Made by a program: the position numbers and the translations under genes | In this document: piece by piece, positions 1 to 7,008 of the stretch | Layout: each line of letters begins with the position of its first letter | Numbering within the stretch: the stretch's first letter is position 1 | DNA from: Pigmentiphaga sp. | GTDB taxonomy: Bacteria > Pseudomonadota > Gammaproteobacteria > Burkholderiales > Burkholderiaceae_B | Assembly: GCA_023228945.1 (NCBI GenBank) | Contig: JALOAI010000047.1 | Coordinates: forward strand, 1 to 17,556 | Direction of reading: 5' to 3' | DNA: 17,556 nt | The notes under the pieces: generated by a model | What the model saw: only the letters and a program-made list of their open reading frames with translations | Database searches by the model: none | What the model was told of the DNA's origin: nothing

Positions 1-85
1 TCCGTCATCCCGTTGCGAAAGATGTTTTCGGACAGGCGTCCGGTTTGGCCGCCTAATGATCGTTTGACGGACAAGGCGGCTGGCG
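1..85. other. left edge, no gene recognised
   Basis: No coding region can be supported here. Two short hairpins are visible: a 5-bp stem at 29-33/38-42, and a 5-bp stem at 78-82/87-91 that overlaps the toxin stop codon. Neither is followed by a T-run on either strand, so I do not call a terminator. The stretch should be the native DNA downstream of yafQ and so belongs to whatever element carried the dinJ-yafQ operon. Confidence 0.4.
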
Positions 86-364
86 TCAGCCGAAAAGCTC
101 GCTGTGCGAGCCAAGCCGCGCCAGGCGCAGGATGTCGGGATCGGACTTGCGGTAGATCAGCAGCAGGTCGGGCTTGATGTGGCATTCACGGTAGCCCGCC
201 CAATCGCCGGAAAGGTCGTGATCGCGGTAGCGCGCATCGAGGGGCTGATCGGTCGCCAGCGCGACCAATACCGGCTTGAGCGCGTCATCGAGCGTGGCGC
301 GGTGCTGGCCCTTGGCCTCGCGCTTGTAATCGCGTTTGAACGCGGAGGAACGGGGCGGTGTCAA
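86..364 (-). pseudogene. yafQ: YafQ-family mRNA interferase toxin, 5' end replaced by IS end
   Basis: This is a toxin of the RelE/YafQ superfamily, a ribosome-dependent mRNA endonuclease normally neutralised by DinJ. The 92-residue reading is full length for YafQ. Residues matching E. coli YafQ catalytic positions are visible: His49 (H50), His62 (H63), Asp66 (D67), His87 (H87) and Phe91 (F91). Trp68 of E. coli is Leu67 here. Only 86-353 is genuine yafQ. Bases 354-364, which supply a TTG start and the residues MTPP, lie in the left inverted repeat of the adjacent IS30 element. The real start, coding MRTID, is stranded at 15444-15429 beside dinJ. The hybrid stays in frame, so a toxin with five substituted N-terminal residues could be made if it is transcribed and translated, but no ribosome binding site is evident. 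It is now about 15 kb from its antitoxin. Confidence 0.88.
352..353. repeat. possible 2-bp target duplication, left copy (GG)
   Basis: GG immediately outside the IS30 left repeat is matched by GG at 15429-15430 at the far junction. Merging the two copies restores the yafQ reading frame exactly. Duplications of 2-3 bp are usual for the IS30 family. Two bases could match by chance (about 1 in 16); the support comes from the frame restoration. Confidence 0.55.
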
Positions 365-378
365 GCACCAAGTGCAAC
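354..378. repeat. IS30-family inverted repeat, yafQ side
   Basis: Pairs with 1475-1499 with four mismatches in 25 positions. Read outward on the minus strand it contains TTGACA (364-359), a perfect -35 hexamer pointing into yafQ. No good -10 is seen at 16-18 bp spacing. Confidence 0.8.
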
Positions 379-385
379 AGCGGAA

Positions 386-1435
386 TCACTGAAGGGAGTG
401 GCTGGCTTGGGTGAGCTTTTCCAGCATGGCCTGGTAGACGGCGATCGGAGGGTAGAAGCCGTGGATGGCGCGCGGGCGGTTGTTGAGCCGGTCGGCGATC
501 GCATCGAGCTCTTCCTGGCTGTAGACCGACAGGTCCGTGCCCTTGGGCAGGTACTGGCGCAGCAGACCGTTGATGTTCTCGCAACTGCCCCGCTGCCACG
601 GACTGCGCGGGTCGCAGAAGTAGACCCGGATGCCAGTGGCCTCAGTCAGCTCCGGGTGGCGCGCCATTTCCTTGCCGCGGTCGTAGGTCAGGGTCTTGCG
701 CATCGGTTCGGCAATGCTGCGCAGCTTGGCGGTGAAGCCCTCCAAGGCCGAGGCTGCCGTGGCATCCTTGAGCTTGGCCAGCATCACCAGACGCGAGCTG
801 CGCTCGACCAACACCCCAACGGCCGAGCGGTTGGCCGCCCCCTTGAGCAGATCGCCTTCCCAGTGCCCCGGGAAAGCCCGCTCGTTGGCCTCGGGCGGAC
901 GCAGGTGGATGCTCACAGCGTCGGGCAGCTGACCACGCCGGTCCTGGCCACGCGAGCGCGGCATGCGCTTGGCTTGCGCACGCCTCAGACAGGCGATGAG
1001 TTCCTTGCGCAGCTCGCCGCGCGGCATCGCGTAGATGCAGTTGTAGATGGTCTCGTGCGAGACGCGGCGATCCAGATCGTCGGGCCACATGCGCCTGAGT
1101 GTGCCGGCAATCTGAGACGGCGACCAGCCCTCCAGCAGGAAGTGGTGCACCACGCCGAAGAGCACACCGTCTTCGGAGAGCTTGCGGCTGCGTCGGCGCT
1201 TGAGCCGCATCACATGGGCACGCGCCCCGGCTGCCCGCGCGTCATAAGTGCTGCTGCCTGCCGGCACGAAGGCCGCGCGCTGCGGCCAGTCCAGCGCTCG
1301 CCGGATCTCGCGCGTGATCGTCGACGGCGAGCGTTGCAGCGTGCGGGCAATGCCGCGTGCCGAGCAGCCCTGCTGCAGCATGATCATGATGGTGGCGCGC
1401 TCTTCGGCGCTCAAGTGCTGGTAGCGGGTTCCCAT
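386..1435 (-). CDS. IS30-family transposase
   Basis: This 349-residue DDE transposase cuts and joins the inverted repeats of the surrounding IS. The N-terminus (about residues 5-46, HLSAEERATI through STITREIRR) is the helix-turn-helix typical of the family. The RNase H-like catalytic core shows D195 (in HWEGD), D252 (in TYDRGKE) and E286 (in GSCENING). The start is the ATG giving MGTRYQHLSAEE, the usual N-terminus of this group. The frame stays open far upstream through the neighbouring importer gene, but that extension is antisense to a better gene and lies outside the IS. The stop lies inside the element just before the left repeat. No frameshift or missing catalytic residue is seen, so the transposase looks intact. 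Confidence 0.95.
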   Translation of the reverse strand: MGTRYQHLSAEERATIMIMLQQGCSARGIARTLQRSPSTITREIRRALDWPQRAAFVPAGSSTYDARAAGARAHVMRLKRRRSRKLSEDGVLFGVVHHFLLEGWSPSQIAGTLRRMWPDDLDRRVSHETIYNCIYAMPRGELRKELIACLRRAQAKRMPRSRGQDRRGQLPDAVSIHLRPPEANERAFPGHWEGDLLKGAANRSAVGVLVERSSRLVMLAKLKDATAASALEGFTAKLRSIAEPMRKTLTYDRGKEMARHPELTEATGIRVYFCDPRSPWQRGSCENINGLLRQYLPKGTDLSVYSQEELDAIADRLNNRPRAIHGFYPPIAVYQAMLEKLTQASHSLQ

Positions 1436-1474
1436 GGGTCGGCGGCAGGGTCGGGTACAAGGCAGATCAGGGGT

Positions 1475-1499
1475 GTTGCACTTGATTATTGACTCCGCC
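1475..1499. repeat. IS30-family inverted repeat, cargo side
   Basis: Partner of 354-378. Immediately outside it (1500 onward) is the control region of the importer operon. There is no copy of yafQ sequence or of the GG found at the other edge. Confidence 0.8.
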
Positions 1500-1517
1500 A
1501 TCCGCCACCACGGCAAA

Positions 1518-1587
1518 TGCATCGTTTCCGTGCACCGCACCGCATCGGCCCCCATCCGCCTCATCTTCGTGCATCGCCACCCATGCA
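1518..1587. promoter_or_regulatory. NtrC-like enhancer dyads
   Basis: Two dyads resemble the NtrC consensus TGCACC-N5-GGTGCA. The first, 1518-1534, is TGCATC-N5-CGTGCA with the correct 17-bp layout. The second, 1570-1587, is TGCATC-N6-CATGCA, one base longer. Their centres are about 135 and 83 bp upstream of the predicted start point of the sigma-54 promoter, a normal enhancer distance. Inference from pattern only; no regulator gene is in the window. Confidence 0.5.
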
Positions 1588-1633
1588 CAAACCCCCGGCA
1601 CGACGCCAGTCCCCCAATCGTCGTACACCGCAA

Positions 1634-1650
1634 TTGGCACACATATTGCT
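1634..1650 (+). promoter_or_regulatory. sigma-54 (-24/-12) promoter of importer-urease operon
   Basis: The sequence TTGGCACACATATTGCT matches the RpoN consensus TTGGCACGNNNNTTGCW at all but one defined position. The GG (1636-1637) and GC (1648-1649) doublets are separated by the required 10 bp. Transcription would start near 1661, leaving a leader of about 78 nt before the ATG at 1739. Sigma-54 control with NtrC-like upstream sites is the classical arrangement for nitrogen-limitation genes, which fits an amide/urea importer and a urease. Confidence 0.75.
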
Positions 1651-1663
1651 TTAGGTACTTCCG

Positions 1664-1680
1664 CGCCGAGTCGCTCGGCG
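1664..1680 (+). other. leader hairpin
   Basis: A perfect 7-bp stem (CGCCGAG/CTCGGCG) with a 3-nt loop lies at the predicted 5' end of the operon transcript. It has no T-run and so is not a terminator by pattern. It could stabilise the 5' end of the mRNA; the role is a guess. Confidence 0.4.
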
Positions 1681-1738
1681 TTGAACTCAACGACCAGCGC
1701 TGACGGGTAGCGCTGAAAACCCAGGAGAAATCTCGAAC

Positions 1739-2899
1739 ATGATGAAGATGCGCAACCTCGTGCTCAGCGCCAGCCTGAGCCTGGCTTTCGGCGCCACCGC
1801 CCATGCGGCGGACCCGATCAAGATCGGCATGCCGGTGGGCCTGAGCGGCGCGAACAGCGTCGTCGCGCCCTCGATGGTGCAGGCCGCCGAGCTGGCGGTG
1901 GAGGAAATCAACGCCAAGGGTGGCGTGCTCGGCCGCAAGCTGGCGCTGGAGATCGCCGACGACGGTTCGGGCGCGCAGGGTGCCCAGCGCGCCTACGACA
2001 GCCTGGTGTTCCAGAAGAAGGTCGACGCGATCGTTGCGATGGAGACCAGCGCGGCGCGCAACGCCGGCCTGCCGATCATCAATCGCGGCAAGGTGCCGAT
2101 GATCTACACCTCCTTCTACGAGGGCCGTTCGTGTTCGCCGTGGATGTTCGTCAACGCCTGGGTGCCCGAGCAACAGGTGGCGCCGGTGGTCGACCAGTTC
2201 ATGGGCAAGGAGGGCGCGAAGAAATTCTTCCTGATCGGCAGCGACTACGCCTTTGGCCGCGGCATGCTGGAATTCACGCGCAAGTACATCCAGAGCAAGG
2301 GCGGTACCGTGGTTGGCGAGGAATACCTGCCGATGGATGGTTCCGACTGGACCGCGGTGATCTCGAAGCTGCGCTCGGCCAACCCCGACGCGCTGATTAC
2401 TTCGACGGCCGGCGGTGCCCCCAACGTGACGTTGACCAAGCAGCTGCGCGCGGCCGGCATCAAGATTCCGTACGGCAATCTGGCCTTGGACGAAGGCACG
2501 GCCAAGACCATGGGGGGCGATGCGGAGGGCATCTACATTTCGGCGTCGTACCTGTCGAGCCTCGATAACCCGGCGAACAAGAAGTTCCTGGAGGCCGCCA
2601 AGGCGAAGTTCGGCAGCAAGCTGGAGACGCCGCACGAGCTCTCCGTGCCGCAGTACGAAGGCATCCATGCCTACGCCGCCGCGGTGCAGAAGGCGGGCAG
2701 CACGGACGCCGCCAAGGTCGTCAAGGAGCTGGCCAAGGTGTCGGTGCAGGGCCCGCGCGGCACCATCACCATGAACAAGCAGCATCATGCGCCGCTGACG
2801 ATGTACCTGGGCCGCGTCAAGCGCGACGGTTCGGTCGAGGTCATCAATACCTTCCCCAACGTTGACCCGGGCGCGCAATGCCCGCGTCTGCCTGGCTGA
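1739..2899 (+). CDS. periplasmic binding protein of amide/urea/branched-chain amino acid ABC importer
   Basis: A 386-residue type I periplasmic binding protein (Peripla_BP_6, LivK/AmiC/FmdD/UrtA superfamily) that captures substrate for the permeases encoded downstream. A signal peptide is visible: basic MMKMR, a hydrophobic stretch, and a likely cleavage after AHA at residue 23. The mature protein begins ADPIKIGMPVGLSG, a typical first strand of the fold. Internal signatures include EEINAKGGVLGRKL and the second-lobe stretch FFLIGSDYAFGRG. It is shorter than usual UrtA (about 420) and closer in size and layout to amide-binding AmiC/FmdD types, so the substrate may be a short amide, urea or an amino acid. 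The start is the first of two tandem ATGs, with AGGAG at 1723-1727. It is the first gene of the sigma-54 operon. Confidence 0.9.
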   Translation: MMKMRNLVLSASLSLAFGATAHAADPIKIGMPVGLSGANSVVAPSMVQAAELAVEEINAKGGVLGRKLALEIADDGSGAQGAQRAYDSLVFQKKVDAIVAMETSAARNAGLPIINRGKVPMIYTSFYEGRSCSPWMFVNAWVPEQQVAPVVDQFMGKEGAKKFFLIGSDYAFGRGMLEFTRKYIQSKGGTVVGEEYLPMDGSDWTAVISKLRSANPDALITSTAGGAPNVTLTKQLRAAGIKIPYGNLALDEGTAKTMGGDAEGIYISASYLSSLDNPANKKFLEAAKAKFGSKLETPHELSVPQYEGIHAYAAAVQKAGSTDAAKVVKELAKVSVQGPRGTITMNKQHHAPLTMYLGRVKRDGSVEVINTFPNVDPGAQCPRLPG

Positions 2900-2907
2900 T
2901 GCCATGC

Positions 2908-2930
2908 GGCGCGGGGCGGTGCCCCGCGCC
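2908..2930 (+). other. intercistronic hairpin between binding protein and permease
   Basis: A perfect 10-bp G/C stem (2908-2917 with 2921-2930) with a 3-nt loop lies just after the binding-protein stop codon and just before the permease ribosome binding site. No T-run follows. Such hairpins at this place in ABC importer operons are known to protect the upstream mRNA and lower expression of the permease genes relative to the binding protein. That role is inferred here. Confidence 0.6.
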
Positions 2931-2952
2931 ATTACCTGACAAGAGGTTCAAC

Positions 2953-3789
2953 GTGGGCGTTCTGACCCTCGATATCCTGACGACCGCGGCCATCCTGTTC
3001 GCGGTTGCCGCCGGGCTGATGATCATCCTCGGGGTGATGAAGCTCATCAACTTTGCGCACGGGGCGTTTCTGACCACCGGCGGCTACGTCGCGTATCTCA
3101 CTGGCGCCGCGGGTATCAGCCCGTGGCTGTCGATTCCATTGGCCGGCGTGCTGGGCATGGCGGCGGGCCTGGTCATCGAGCGCGTGATCGTGCGGCCGCT
3201 GTATGCCCGGCCATTGGACGCCATCCTGGCCACCTGGGGCCTGGGCATCGTGATCGGGCAGGTGATCACGCTGACCTTCGGGCGGGGCGTGCAGTTCGCG
3301 CCGTCGCCGCTGAGCGGCACCACCGCGCTGTTCGGCGTCGACTATTCCGCTTACCGCCTGGCCGTGGCGCTGATTGCGGTGCTGATCGCGGGCGCGCTGA
3401 GCGCGTTGCTCAGCTTCACCCGCTTCGGCCTGAACGCGCGCGCCGTGATCATGAACGAAACGCTGGCGCGGGGCCTGGGCATCGACAGCGCAAAGGTGCG
3501 GGCCATCACGTTCGGCATGGGCGCGGGCCTGGCCTGCGCGGCCGGCGCCTTGATCACGCCGCTGCTGTCGGTCGATCCGAACATGGGGCTGCCCTGGCTG
3601 GTGAACAGCTTCATGCTCGTGATGATCTCCGGCGTGTCGTTCCCCAGCCTGCTGATCGCGTCGATCGTGCTGGGCGGCGCGCAGGTTCTGGTCAGTACCT
3701 ATGTCAGTCCCATCCTCGGTGGCATGACGATCGTGGCCCTGGCTGCGTTGGTTCTCCGCTTCAATCCCAGAGGTTTCAGCCGTGCCTGA
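2953..3789 (+). CDS. LivH-type permease of the importer
   Basis: A 278-residue inner-membrane permease of the branched-chain/amide/urea family (BPD_transp_2, LivH/UrtB/FmdE type). It is made almost wholly of hydrophobic segments and has the diagnostic early motif MKLINFAHGAFLTTGGY and a later NMGLPWLVNSFM segment. I chose GTG at 2953 because AAGAGG at 2941-2946 is 6 nt upstream and the protein then begins MGVLTLDILTTAA, as family members do. An in-frame ATG at 2878 overlaps the binding-protein gene and would add a non-homologous, Pro/Cys-rich leader. It overlaps the next gene by 8 bp, indicating translational coupling. Confidence 0.9.
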   Translation: MGVLTLDILTTAAILFAVAAGLMIILGVMKLINFAHGAFLTTGGYVAYLTGAAGISPWLSIPLAGVLGMAAGLVIERVIVRPLYARPLDAILATWGLGIVIGQVITLTFGRGVQFAPSPLSGTTALFGVDYSAYRLAVALIAVLIAGALSALLSFTRFGLNARAVIMNETLARGLGIDSAKVRAITFGMGAGLACAAGALITPLLSVDPNMGLPWLVNSFMLVMISGVSFPSLLIASIVLGGAQVLVSTYVSPILGGMTIVALAALVLRFNPRGFSRA

Positions 3790-5587
3790 CATTCGCCCAT
3801 CGATGTCCATCACGCATCGCACCGCCCTGACCGGCTGCCTGGTCGGCCTGGTCGTGGTCGCGGTGGCGCCCTTCGTGCTGGACACATACCTGACCAATAT
3901 CCTGATTCGCACGCTGTTCCTGGCAGCGGTCGTGATGACGGTCGACATTCTGTGGGGCTATGTCGGCATCCTGACGTTCGGCCAGTCGGCCTTCTTCGGG
4001 ATTGGCGCCTATGCCTGCGGCCTGGTCTTCACCCACTACGGCTTTGGCCCGGGCTGGGCCCTGGCGGCGCTGGCGCTCGCGCTGGGCGCGGCGGCCATCG
4101 TGGCGGCGGGAACGGGCTGGCTGGCCTTCTTCCATGGCGCCTCGCCGCTGTACGCCTCCATCATTACGCTGGCGCTGCCGATCGTGCTGACCCAGCTGAT
4201 CTTTTCGGGCGGCAACTGGACGGGGTCGTCCAGCGGCCTGTCGGGTTTCCCGACGTATTACTGGGATCTGGAGGTGTGGTTCTGGCTGGCCGGGGTCTTC
4301 CTGGTGCTGACCACGACGGGCGGCTGGCTGCTGGTGCGCAGCGACTTCGGCCGCGTGCTGGTCGCCATCCGCGAGAATGAAGAGCGCTGTGCTTACCTCG
4401 GGATTCCGGTGTCGCGCATCAAGATCATGCTGATGATTCTTTCGGCGATGATCGCGTCGGTTGCCGGTTTCGGCTATGCCGCGTTCTCCAACGTGGTGGC
4501 GCCGGAACTGGCGGGCTTCCAGCTCGGTACCGAGCTGCTCATCTGGACCGCGCTGGGCGGACGCGCCACCTTGCTGGGGCCGGTGATCGCGGCCATCGGC
4601 ATCGACACCATGTCGTCGTGGCTGTCGGGCGCCATGCCATTCCTGTGGAAGCTGCTGACCGGTATCGCCTTCGTGGTCGTCATCGTGCTGCTGCCGCGCG
4701 GTTTCGCGCCGCTGGTGGGCGCGCTGTGGCGCAAACTGCGGCCCCGTCACGCGGTGGCCGCGCCGGTGGTCAAGCTGACGCTGGCGCCGGTCAAGCTGAT
4801 GATGCAGTCGAACGAGAGCGCGTCGCCGCCGCTGCGCATCGAACACCTGTCCCGCAGATATGGCAGCCTGCACGTGCTGCGCGACGTGAACCTGGTCGGC
4901 AATGCCACCGAGCTGCTCGGCATCATCGGGCCGAACGGCGCGGGCAAGACCACGCTGATGCGCTGCATCAGCGACGGCAACGAGCGAACGGACGGCAAGA
5001 TCCATGTCAACGGGGTGGAAATCGGTCGCGGCTCGCCGCAGCACGTAGTGGGACTGGGCGTGGGCCGCAGCTTCCAGAACACCAACCTGTTCGACACGCT
5101 GACGGTGGGCGAATGCCTGAAGCTGGCCCGTTACCGGCTCGACGGCGCCAGGCTGTTCGACCGCGGCGACACCGTGGCGCTGCCGCAGCCGGCCATGGAT
5201 ATCCTGCAAGCCACCGGACTGGACCAGAAGCTTGGCGAGGAGACCCGCAATCTGTCGCACGGCATGAAGCGCGGGCTCGAACTGGCCATGGTGCTGGCGG
5301 CCGAGCCTTCGGTGCTGCTGCTGGACGAGCCCACCGCCGGTTTGACGCGCCCCGAGCGCATGGTGATCGGCAAGGTGCTGACGCGCCTGACGCGCGAGTT
5401 CGGCCTGTGCATCGTGATTATCGAGCACGACCTGGATTTCGTGCGGGAGATCAGCAACCGCGTGGTGGTGTTGCACCAGGGCGCCATCCTGATGGAAGGC
5501 ACCGTGGATGAGGTGGTCGCATCGGATCTGGTGAAGGCCGTCTACGCTGGCGATAGCGCCGGCGACAGCGAGGAGAAGGCAGCATGA
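3782..5587 (+). CDS. LivM-LivG fusion: permease plus ATPase
   Basis: A 601-residue fusion of the second membrane subunit with the first ATPase of the importer. Residues about 20-320 are LivM-type permease, with hydrophobic helices and the motif DILWGYVGILTFGQSAFFGIG. Residues about 351-601 are a LivG-type ABC ATPase: Walker A GPNGAGKTT near 383-391, signature LSHGMKRGLELA, Walker B VLLLDEPTAGL, and switch His in IIEHD. A Pro/Ala/Val-rich linker near 325-350 contains tandem Met340-Met341, possibly the old LivG start. The GTG start at 3782 has AGAGG 8 nt upstream and overlaps livH; ATG at 3803 is an alternative. Such fusions are known in this family and fix the subunit ratio. The stop overlaps the next start (ATGA). 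Confidence 0.92.
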   Translation: MPDIRPSMSITHRTALTGCLVGLVVVAVAPFVLDTYLTNILIRTLFLAAVVMTVDILWGYVGILTFGQSAFFGIGAYACGLVFTHYGFGPGWALAALALALGAAAIVAAGTGWLAFFHGASPLYASIITLALPIVLTQLIFSGGNWTGSSSGLSGFPTYYWDLEVWFWLAGVFLVLTTTGGWLLVRSDFGRVLVAIRENEERCAYLGIPVSRIKIMLMILSAMIASVAGFGYAAFSNVVAPELAGFQLGTELLIWTALGGRATLLGPVIAAIGIDTMSSWLSGAMPFLWKLLTGIAFVVVIVLLPRGFAPLVGALWRKLRPRHAVAAPVVKLTLAPVKLMMQSNESASPPLRIEHLSRRYGSLHVLRDVNLVGNATELLGIIGPNGAGKTTLMRCISDGNERTDGKIHVNGVEIGRGSPQHVVGLGVGRSFQNTNLFDTLTVGECLKLARYRLDGARLFDRGDTVALPQPAMDILQATGLDQKLGEETRNLSHGMKRGLELAMVLAAEPSVLLLDEPTAGLTRPERMVIGKVLTRLTREFGLCIVIIEHDLDFVREISNRVVVLHQGAILMEGTVDEVVASDLVKAVYAGDSAGDSEEKAA

Positions 5588-6288
5588 GCAAACTGCTGAC
5601 GGTACAGAACCTGAGCAGCGGCTACGGCTCTGCCGCCGTGCTGCGCGACGTGTCGCTGGAGATCGACAAGGGCGAGATCGTCGTTGTGCTGGGCAAGAAC
5701 GGCATGGGCAAGTCGACCCTGCTGAAGACGCTGATGGGCTTTGTGCGCCCGTTCAGCGGCAAGGTGGCGCTGCACGGCAAGGATGTCACGGGCATCTCGC
5801 CGCATGTGATGGCGCGCTCGGGCGTGGCCCATGCCCCGCAGGAACATACCTTGTTCCAGGACCTGACGGTCGAGGAAAACCTGCGCCTGGGCGTGCTGTC
5901 GGACAGCGTGTTCCGCGAGCGCCTGTCGTCGGTCGAGGCGGTGTTTCCGCGCATGATCGAACGGCTGAAGCAGCGCGCGGGCACCCTGTCGGGTGGCGAG
6001 CAGAAGATGCTGCTGATGTGCCGGGCGTTGATTGCCCGGCCGCAATTGATGCTGGTCGACGAAATCAGCGAAGGCCTGCAGCCGACCATGGTCGACCGCA
6101 TGGCCGAGGCGCTGGTGCATGCGCGGCACCAGCTGGGCATTTCGGTGCTGCTGGTCGAGCAGCATCTGGATTTCGCGTTGTCCGTGGCCAATCGCTTCAT
6201 GGTGCTGAAGGTCGGCGAGATCGTCGAGCAGGGCCGCGTGGACGATCCAAACGCGACGCGCAACCTGGCTGCCCATCTGGCGGTCTGA
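5584..6288 (+). CDS. LivF/UrtE-type ATPase of the importer
   Basis: A 234-residue ABC ATPase, the second nucleotide-binding subunit of the importer, on the cytoplasmic face. It shows Walker A GKNGMGKST (the GMGK form is usual in LivF/UrtE/FmdF proteins), signature LSGGEQKMLLMCRAL, Walker B LMLVDEISEGLQP and switch His in LVEQH. The usual DEP after Walker B is DEI, a mild deviation. The ATG overlaps the preceding stop by 4 bp, and GGAG lies just upstream. It is the last importer gene; the urease genes follow after 29 bp without a visible terminator, so one transcript is likely. Confidence 0.92.
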   Translation: MSKLLTVQNLSSGYGSAAVLRDVSLEIDKGEIVVVLGKNGMGKSTLLKTLMGFVRPFSGKVALHGKDVTGISPHVMARSGVAHAPQEHTLFQDLTVEENLRLGVLSDSVFRERLSSVEAVFPRMIERLKQRAGTLSGGEQKMLLMCRALIARPQLMLVDEISEGLQPTMVDRMAEALVHARHQLGISVLLVEQHLDFALSVANRFMVLKVGEIVEQGRVDDPNATRNLAAHLAV

Positions 6289-6317
6289 TCCCGCCAACTG
6301 GTGCACGGAGTCCCGCC

Positions 6318-7007
6318 ATGCGTCTTTTTCCTCGTGAAGTGGATCGGCTGCTGCTGCACCAGGCCGCGCAACTGGCCAGGGCGCGCCAGGGCAGGGGGCT
6401 GTTGCTCTCCGAACCCGAAGCCCGTGCGTTGATCGCGGACGCCATTTGCGAAGGCGCGCGCCAGGGCGGCACGATCGCCGACATGGTGGCGCTGGCTTCC
6501 GCGCTGCTGACCGACGACGATGTCATGCCGGGTGTGGCCGAGCGCATCGACGTTGTCATGGTGGAAGCCTTCTTCTCCGATGGGCAGAAGCTGGTCTGCG
6601 TGCACGAGCCCATCGGGCCGGGCAAGGGCGCCACGCCGCGGGCGCCGGTGCCGCCGCGCTGGCGGTTGGCGGAAGGCCCGATCGTGGTCAATCAGGGCCG
6701 TCCCACGTTGCGCCTGCGTGTGGAGAGCACGGCGGACCGGCCGATCCAGGTGGGGTCGCACTACCACTTCTTCGAAGTCAATCCCGCGCTGCGGTTCGAC
6801 CGGGCCGCCGCCTACGGCTACCGGCTCGACATTCCTTCCGCCACGACGCTGCGCTTCGAGCCGGGAGACACACGCGATGTCGACCTGGTCGCCATTGGAG
6901 GCACGCGCGTGGTGCATGGGCTGGCAGGGCTGGTCAACGGCCCGCTGGACGATCCGGCCGTACGGCAGGCCGCGATGGACCGGCTGGCCGCCTTCCTGGA
7001 GCAATAA
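6318..7007 (+). CDS. ureAB: urease gamma-beta fusion subunit
   Basis: A 229-residue fusion of the two small urease structural subunits. Residues 1-100 are gamma (MRLFPREVDRLLLH, DDVMPGVAERIDVVMVEAFFSDGQKLVCVHEPI). Residues about 117-210 are beta (GPIVVNQGRPTLRLRV, DRPIQVGSHYHFFEVNP, RFEPGDTRDVDLVAIGG, GLVNGPL). The joint is a Pro-rich linker at 101-116. Fused gamma-beta subunits are known from Helicobacter UreA and some proteobacterial second ureases; many Burkholderiales ureases keep them separate. Typical gamma residues such as the FPDGTKLVT stretch are altered to FSDGQKLVC. GGAG at 6307-6310 serves the ATG. The stop is one base before ureC. Confidence 0.95.
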   Translation: MRLFPREVDRLLLHQAAQLARARQGRGLLLSEPEARALIADAICEGARQGGTIADMVALASALLTDDDVMPGVAERIDVVMVEAFFSDGQKLVCVHEPIGPGKGATPRAPVPPRWRLAEGPIVVNQGRPTLRLRVESTADRPIQVGSHYHFFEVNPALRFDRAAAYGYRLDIPSATTLRFEPGDTRDVDLVAIGGTRVVHGLAGLVNGPLDDPAVRQAAMDRLAAFLEQ

Positions 7008-7008
7008 G

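Larger units (their letters stand above)
354..1499 (-). mobile_element. IS30-family insertion sequence
   Basis: A 1146-bp element bounded by 25-bp imperfect inverted repeats at 354-378 and 1475-1499 (21 of 25 match), enclosing one transposase gene that reads leftward. The core GTTGCACTTG and the outer TTGACnCCGCC are shared by both ends. The length fits the family. The outer edge at 354 is independently fixed by where yafQ sequence begins (353). The right end abuts the transporter control region, not yafQ, so this IS is one edge of a larger insertion rather than a simple one. Element boundaries are inferred from repeat symmetry. Confidence 0.85.

Noticed and set aside
29..91. Hairpins after yafQ as a terminator
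   Set aside because: Stems of only 5 bp, no T-run, one overlapping the stop codon.
362..364. TTG at 364 as the native yafQ start, overlapping dinJ TGA as TTGA
   Set aside because: dinJ also ends in TTGACC, which first suggested a TTGA overlap. But TTGACACCGCC belongs to the IS repeat, being matched at 1489-1499, and the ATG-MRTID fragment beside dinJ gives a better native start.
104..1492. Long plus-strand frame across the toxin and IS
   Set aside because: Shadow of the minus-strand transposase and yafQ in high-GC DNA; composition is typical of an antisense frame and no family features are seen.
386..2932. 848-residue open frame extending the transposase upstream
   Set aside because: The added N-terminal 499 residues are antisense to the importer binding-protein gene and its control region and lie outside the IS repeats. 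The transposase family start is at 1435.
1739..6288. Canonical urtABCDE urea transporter
   Set aside because: The binding protein and first permease are shorter than typical UrtA/UrtB and two subunits are fused. A general amide/urea/branched-chain assignment is safer.
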